Shown piece after piece: positions 5,882-9,342 of a stretch of 9,342 bases of DNA. The stretch lies in NCBI GenBank assembly GCA_001784725.1, contig MFRX01000010.1, positions 15,461 through 24,802 on the forward strand, given 5' to 3'. The notes under the pieces are model-generated. The model worked only from the letters and a program-made list of their open reading frames with translations. It was not told the origin of the DNA and ran no database searches. The stretch is from Candidatus Moranbacteria bacterium RIFCSPHIGHO2_02_FULL_40_12b (GTDB taxonomy: Bacteria > Patescibacteriota > Minisyncoccia > Moranbacterales > 2-12-FULL-40-10). Made by a program: the position numbers and the translations under genes. How positions within the stretch are numbered: the stretch's first letter is position 1; every line of letters starts with the position of its first letter.

Positions 5882-5940
5882 ATTAACGAATTAGCGGATT
5901 AACGAATTTAACAAATGCGTTAATGCTTTAACTCGTTAAT
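5882..5940. repeat. 59-bp dyad-symmetric repeat in the lexA 5' leader
   Basis: Four copies of the core ATTAACG are arranged symmetrically about position 5911: forward at 5882-5888 and 5898-5904, inverted at 5918-5924 and 5934-5940. Each pair has a 16-bp period. The first two copies extend to a perfect 11-bp direct repeat, ATTAACGAATT. Pairing the halves by eye gives 23 of 29 matched positions plus one G-T. In RNA it would be a long hairpin just upstream of the lexA start; in DNA it could be a multi-site operator. Confidence 0.75.
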
Positions 5941-5962
5941 TTAATAATTTCTTACTAGTGAT

Positions 5963-5991
5963 ATAATATCATTTAATGTTATCACTGTCAA
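5963..5991 (-). promoter_or_regulatory. Near-consensus promoter of lexA with overlapping operator-like palindrome
   Basis: On the minus strand, -35 TTGACA (5991-5986) and -10 TATTAT (5968-5963) are separated by exactly 17 bp. A perfect 13-bp palindrome with a single central base, TGATATAATATCA (5959-5971), covers the -10. A wider inverted repeat, GTGATA (5958-5963) with TATCAC (5980-5985), brackets the spacer. Both are well placed for a repressor, most simply LexA itself. The leader from the expected start point to the ATG is about 80 nt. Confidence 0.8.
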
Positions 5992-6048
5992 CCTGCCACC
6001 TGTGGATAACTTTATTCTTTAACATCCTCGTCATGAATTTTTGCAAAA

Positions 6049-6077
6049 TTGACAAATCATTATTTATGTGATAATAT
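6049..6077 (+). promoter_or_regulatory. Promoter of the small divergent gene
   Basis: TTGACA (6049-6054) is a perfect -35. The -10 is either GATAAT (6070-6075), with TGT before it as an extended -10 and a 15-bp spacer, or TAATAT (6072-6077) with a 17-bp spacer. GTGATAATATTTAA beginning at 6068 resembles GTGATAACATTAAA read on the minus strand from 5985 within the lexA promoter, so the same regulator may bind both. Confidence 0.7.
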
Positions 6078-6114
6078 TTAAAACCGCGAATTAACATTTT
6101 AAAATTTGAAAAAT

Positions 6115-6120
6115 AAGGAG
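6115..6120 (+). promoter_or_regulatory. Ribosome binding site of the small divergent gene
   Basis: A full AAGGAG sits eight bases before the ATG at 6129. It is the strongest Shine-Dalgarno sequence in the window and confirms that this short gene is real. Confidence 0.85.
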
Positions 6121-6128
6121 AAAAACAA

Positions 6129-6356
6129 ATGGGAGCCGGACCAGAAAGGCATCACAGGATTGATTTACTGAACGATTTAAAAAATTTGTATGACTTAATA
6201 GGAAGGAGGCCTAAATCTTCAGATATTGATTTTTTTCACGAGAAAGGTTTATGCGTCACCAGCCAGAGATACCGAGACAGATTCGGCAGCATAAAAAACG
6301 CCGTGGATGAAATGGAAAAAGAATTTGGCTGTAAAAAACAGGAGCAATTATTTTAG
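6129..6356 (+). CDS. Small protein resembling the HNH/homing-endonuclease-associated repeat
   Basis: A 75-residue protein with its own near-consensus promoter, a strong AAGGAG ribosome site and a strong terminator, so it is a complete single-gene unit. The pattern LLNDLKNLYDLIGRRPKSSDID...SQRYRDRFGSIKNAVDEM resembles the repeat I recall as PF18780 (helix, then GR-P, then a Y--RFGS--NA helix). That repeat usually occurs beside HNH nuclease domains and is thought to bind DNA. Here it stands alone with no nuclease motif, so it could be a small DNA-binding regulator or accessory protein. It is divergent from lexA and shares a promoter motif with it, making damage-linked regulation plausible but unproven. 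The protein is charged, with no signal peptide or membrane segment. The family match is from memory of the motif. Confidence 0.7.
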   Translation: MGAGPERHHRIDLLNDLKNLYDLIGRRPKSSDIDFFHEKGLCVTSQRYRDRFGSIKNAVDEMEKEFGCKKQEQLF

Positions 6357-6363
6357 ACATTAG

Positions 6364-6394
6364 AAAAAGCTTGGATAAAATCCAAGCTTTTTTT
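6364..6394 (+). terminator. Rho-independent terminator, usable in both directions
   Basis: A 13-bp perfect stem AAAAAGCTTGGAT / ATCCAAGCTTTTT closes a three-base AAA loop and runs into a seven-T tract. It begins seven bases after the stop of the small plus-strand gene. The mirror strand also has a five-T run after the stem, so it can end minus-strand transcription coming from rpoC. Confidence 0.9.
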
Positions 6395-6399
6395 ACTAT

Positions 6400-6488
6400 A
6401 GGACTTACGAGTTTGCAGACATCCGATGTCTTTCGGCTGTTATGGTCGCGAGACATCGGATGTCCAAAAAGGCAAACGCGTAAGTCCT
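6400..6488. repeat. 89-bp imperfect inverted repeat between rpoC and the small gene
   Basis: The outer arms AGGACTTACG (6400-6409) and CGTAAGTCCT (6479-6488) are perfect complements. The match continues through GTTTGC / GCAAAC, is broken by an extra CTTTTTG-like stretch on the right, and resumes with GACATCCGATGTC (6418-6430) against its complement (6451-6463). That inner block is itself a palindrome around one base. The loop is about 20 bp. It encodes nothing recognisable and lies 14 bp past the rpoC stop. It may be a MITE- or REP-like repeat, or an RNA hairpin at the 3' end of the rpoC transcript. Confidence 0.8.
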
Positions 6489-6502
6489 GACTTAAAATTA
6501 AT

Positions 6503-9342
6503 CTATTTCCGGAATCCCGTTCCCGCCGGAATGAGCCGGCCGATGATGACATTTTCCTTGAGCCCGCGGAGCTTGTCTTCCTTGACTGCCACTGCGGCGC
6601 TGATGAGGACTCGCGCGGTTTCCTGAAACGACGCCGCCGAAAGGAACGACTCGGTGGAAAGCGCCACTTTGGTGATACCCAGGATAAGTTTTTCGCCGGT
6701 GGCCGGTTTTCCTCCCGCTTTTTTCGCTTCTTTGTTGGCTTCGATAAATTGGTCTTTTTCCACAATGTCGCGCGGCAAAAGATCGGTGTCCCCCGGTTCG
6801 ATGATTCTTATGCGGCTCAACATCTGCTTGATAATTACTTCAATGTGTTTGTCGTTGATTCCTTCTCCCTGGGAAGCGTAAATTTCCTGAATTTCCCTGA
6901 CAATATAGCGATGGACTTCTTCCTGTCCCATCACGTGATAAAGTTTCTTGAGATCAATATGCCCTTCATTAAGAATCGTCCCTTTGGCGATTTTCTGCCC
7001 GGCGGAAATTTTGAGCGTCGCGTTGGCCGGGAGCTGATATTCTTTAATTGACTTATCCTCCTCGGATTCAATACTGACCACGACAAATTTCGCTCCATCA
7101 TTGGCTATTTCGACAATTTGCCCGTCAAATTCAGAAATCTGGGCTTCACCCTTCGGCGGTCGGGCTTCAAAAATTTCCTCCACCCGCGGAAGCCCCTGCG
7201 TAATGTCGGTTCCGGCTACTCCTCCGATATGGAAAGTTCTCATAGTAAGCTGCGTTCCGGGCTCTCCGATTGCCTGGGCGGCTACGATTCCCACTGCCTG
7301 GCCAATTTTCACTAATTCATTTTTCCCGAGATCCACTCCGTAACATTTCTGGCATACTCCTCTTTCGGTTTTACATTTAACGACGCTTCTGATTTTTACC
7401 TTGCCTATTCCCAAATCTTCAATTTTTTTGGCTTGAACCCTGCTTATCAGTTCGTCTTTTTTTACCACGGTCTTTTTCGTCTTTGGATTTATTAAGTCCT
7501 CGACTGTATATCTCCCCTCGACGCGGCTGGCAAATCCTTGGCCGATTTTATCCGAGTCATCCCGGTAGAGAAAAATCCCTTCTTTATCCTTGCAATCGTG
7601 GGCGCAAATAATCACATCCTGGGAAACATCCACCAGGCGGCGGGTAAGATAACCGGCGGTCGCGGTCCGAAGGGCGGTATCAGCCATTCCTTTCCTAGCG
7701 CCGTGGGTGGAAATAAAATATTCCAAAACATTAAATCCCTCTTTGAAGGAACTTTTCACCGGGAGTTCGATTGTTTCCCCCGTCGGCCCGGCCATAAGGC
7801 CTTTTATGCCCGTCATCTGCACGACAACCGACTCGCTGCCGCGGGCCTTGGAGTTGATCATCGCGAAAACCGGCCCTTCTTTGTCCAAGGAACTGCGAAC
7901 GGCTTCAGTAATATTATTTTTAGCCCGGTTCCAGACATCTATCACCCGGCTTCTTCTTTCCTCGTTAGTTAAAAATCCCATATCATATTGTTTTCTGACG
8001 GTTTCAATTTCCTTTTCAGCATCGGCCATGATTTCAGTTTTTTTAATTGGAACGATAAGATCGTTCATGCCCCAGCTTATTCCTGATTTGGTCACTGCTT
8101 CAAATCCTAATTCCTTTATTTTATCAACGAACAGAGCGGTTTCTTCCTGCCCTTTTGATTCCAATATTTTGGCCACCAATTGCTTCAGTTCTTTTTTTGT
8201 CATCTCTTCATTAAGAAAACGGAGATCATCAGGCAAAATATCATTAAGCATAATGCGGCCAGCCGAGGTTTCAAAAATTTTTCCTTCATAACTTAGTTTT
8301 ATTTTCGTGTTTATCGCGATTATTTTTTCATGGCAGGCAAGTATCGCCTCATTAAAGGAGCTGAATATCTTACCCTCGCCCTTCTGCCCGTTTTTTATGT
8401 GGGTAAGATAATATATTCCCAGCACTATGTCTTGGGTGGGGGTAGTGATTGGCTCGCCGCTGGCGGGCTTGAGAAGATTTCTTGAAGCCAGCATTATGCC
8501 GGAACTTTCTTCCCTGGCTTGCGCGGTGAGGGGAACATGAACCGCCATCTGGTCTCCGTCAAAATCAGCGTTGAAAGCCGCGCAGACCATCGGATGAACT
8601 TGGATCGCCTTTCCTTCAATCAGCACCGGCTGAAACGCCTGGATGGAAAGCCGGTGGAGAGTCGGCGCGCGATTAAGAAGAACATAGTGATGCTCAATTA
8701 TCTCATCCAAAATTTCATAGGCCTCTTCCGCTTCCGCGTCAATCATTCTTCCGGCAGTCCGCACATTGTAAGCATATTCTTTTTCAATCAGCTTATTAAT
8801 AATGAATGGGCGAAAAAGTTCCAGCGCCATTTTTTTGGGAAGCCCGCATTGGTGGAGTTTCAACGTTGGCCCGACGACAATAACGCTTCTTCCGGAATAA
8901 TCAACTCTCTTTCCCAAGAGATTCTGCCTGAACCGCCCTTGCTTTCCCTTTAGCGAATCCGCTAAAGACCGAAGCGGCCTTCTTTGGCCGGTAGACGCGG
9001 CAACGGAGGTTTGCCCTCTTCTCGCGCTGTTATCAAACAACGCGTCTACCGCCTCCTGAAGCATTCTCTTTTCGTTTCTGGTTATCACTTCTGGAGCGCC
9101 TAATTCAATAAGTTTTTTCAGGCGATTGTTTCTGTTTATTATTCTTCTATAAAGGTCGTTTAGATCGGAAGTGGCAAATCTTCCCCCATCAAGCGCGACC
9201 ATCGGGCGAAGATCGGGCGGAACAACCGGAATGACAGTGGGTAGCATCCAGGATGGTTTCAGCCCTGATTTTTTAAAGCCCTGCAACAGTTTCAGGCGCT
9301 TGATTAATTTTTTCCTATCGGTCAGATTATCCGACTCAATAT
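6503..9342 (-). CDS. rpoC: DNA-directed RNA polymerase subunit beta', C-terminal ~945 residues
   Basis: The gene enters from the right edge already in frame (IESDNLTDRKKLIKRLKLL...), so the N-terminal ~200-250 residues are missing. It encodes the catalytic beta' subunit of RNA polymerase. The absolutely conserved NADFDGDQM loop, whose aspartates bind the active-site magnesium, is encoded around 8571-8546. Other landmarks are LPPDLRP-like PPDLRPMVALDGGRF near the start, NRAPTLHRLSIQAFQP, the bridge/trigger region STHGARKGMADTALRTA, the second zinc site (CAHDC with CKTERGVCQKC) and AAQAIGEPGTQLTMRTFHIGG. This last motif runs straight into the next conserved block, so the large trigger-loop insertion of E. 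coli is absent. The end LRGLKENVIIGRLIPAGTGFRK is the normal C-terminus, closed by TAG. No intein or frameshift is seen. Its base composition is visibly richer in G and C than the island at 1333-5215. Confidence 0.97.
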   Translation of the reverse strand, partial: IESDNLTDRKKLIKRLKLLQGFKKSGLKPSWMLPTVIPVVPPDLRPMVALDGGRFATSDLNDLYRRIINRNNRLKKLIELGAPEVITRNEKRMLQEAVDALFDNSARRGQTSVAASTGQRRPLRSLADSLKGKQGRFRQNLLGKRVDYSGRSVIVVGPTLKLHQCGLPKKMALELFRPFIINKLIEKEYAYNVRTAGRMIDAEAEEAYEILDEIIEHHYVLLNRAPTLHRLSIQAFQPVLIEGKAIQVHPMVCAAFNADFDGDQMAVHVPLTAQAREESSGIMLASRNLLKPASGEPITTPTQDIVLGIYYLTHIKNGQKGEGKIFSSFNEAILACHEKIIAINTKIKLSYEGKIFETSAGRIMLNDILPDDLRFLNEEMTKKELKQLVAKILESKGQEETALFVDKIKELGFEAVTKSGISWGMNDLIVPIKKTEIMADAEKEIETVRKQYDMGFLTNEERRSRVIDVWNRAKNNITEAVRSSLDKEGPVFAMINSKARGSESVVVQMTGIKGLMAGPTGETIELPVKSSFKEGFNVLEYFISTHGARKGMADTALRTATAGYLTRRLVDVSQDVIICAHDCKDKEGIFLYRDDSDKIGQGFASRVEGRYTVEDLINPKTKKTVVKKDELISRVQAKKIEDLGIGKVKIRSVVKCKTERGVCQKCYGVDLGKNELVKIGQAVGIVAAQAIGEPGTQLTMRTFHIGGVAGTDITQGLPRVEEIFEARPPKGEAQISEFDGQIVEIANDGAKFVVVSIESEEDKSIKEYQLPANATLKISAGQKIAKGTILNEGHIDLKKLYHVMGQEEVHRYIVREIQEIYASQGEGINDKHIEVIIKQMLSRIRIIEPGDTDLLPRDIVEKDQFIEANKEAKKAGGKPATGEKLILGITKVALSTESFLSAASFQETARVLISAAVAVKEDKLRGLKENVIIGRLIPAGTGFRK

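Noticed and set aside
5882..5940. CRISPR-like array
   Set aside because: Only four very short cores with inverted orientation and no spacers of unique sequence. It is a dyad repeat, not a CRISPR.
6256..6765. 169-residue minus-strand open frame across the rpoC end and the inverted repeat
   Set aside because: It overlaps the real rpoC C-terminus, the palindromic repeat, the terminator and the small gene. Its composition (Arg/Ser/Lys-rich) is that of an out-of-frame reading.
7707..8291. 194-residue plus-strand open frame, with other plus-strand frames opposite rpoC, the helicase and the methyltransferase
   Set aside because: They lie antisense to strongly conserved coding sequence, have no ribosome sites and show no recognisable motifs, so they are shadows.

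Overview
The window looks like a piece of a small, AT-rich bacterial chromosome. The gene style would fit a Patescibacteria/CPR lineage such as Parcubacteria: lysine-rich proteins, tight gene packing, a compact RpoC without the large insertion seen in E. coli, and an FtsK with a short charged N-terminus. This is inference, because no rRNA or other taxonomic marker is present. Every long gene reads cleanly in the standard code.

Layout on the minus strand, right to left. The C-terminal ~945 residues of RpoC fill 9342-6503. Between rpoC and a small plus-strand gene lie an 89-bp imperfect inverted repeat (6400-6488) and a strong bidirectional-type terminator (6364-6394). The plus-strand gene (6129-6356) encodes a 75-residue protein resembling the HNH/homing-endonuclease-associated repeat. 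It is divergent from a LexA-like autoproteolytic repressor gene (5873-5214). The 255-bp divergent region has near-consensus promoters in both directions, a shared GTGATAA-type motif at each promoter, and a 59-bp dyad-symmetric repeat in the lexA leader.

The most notable structure is a ~3.9 kb insertion at the 3' end of the lexA-like gene. The last 15-16 codons of lexA occur twice, at 5216-5264 and 1284-1332, as a 49-bp direct repeat with one mismatch. Between the copies sits a compact same-strand operon: an HNH-type restriction endonuclease gene broken by one in-frame TGA, a beta-class DNA methyltransferase, a PRiA4 ORF3-like protein, and a PIF1/RecD-like helicase with a C-terminal helix-turn-helix. 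This resembles a restriction-modification or defence island integrated Campbell-style so that lexA stays intact. No integrase is visible.

Downstream of the distal repeat copy is a radical SAM protein of the SplB (DNA repair photolyase) type. Without the insertion it would begin 20 nt after the lexA stop, which suggests an ancestral lexA-splB-like damage-response operon. The window ends with the 5' end of ftsK and its promoter.
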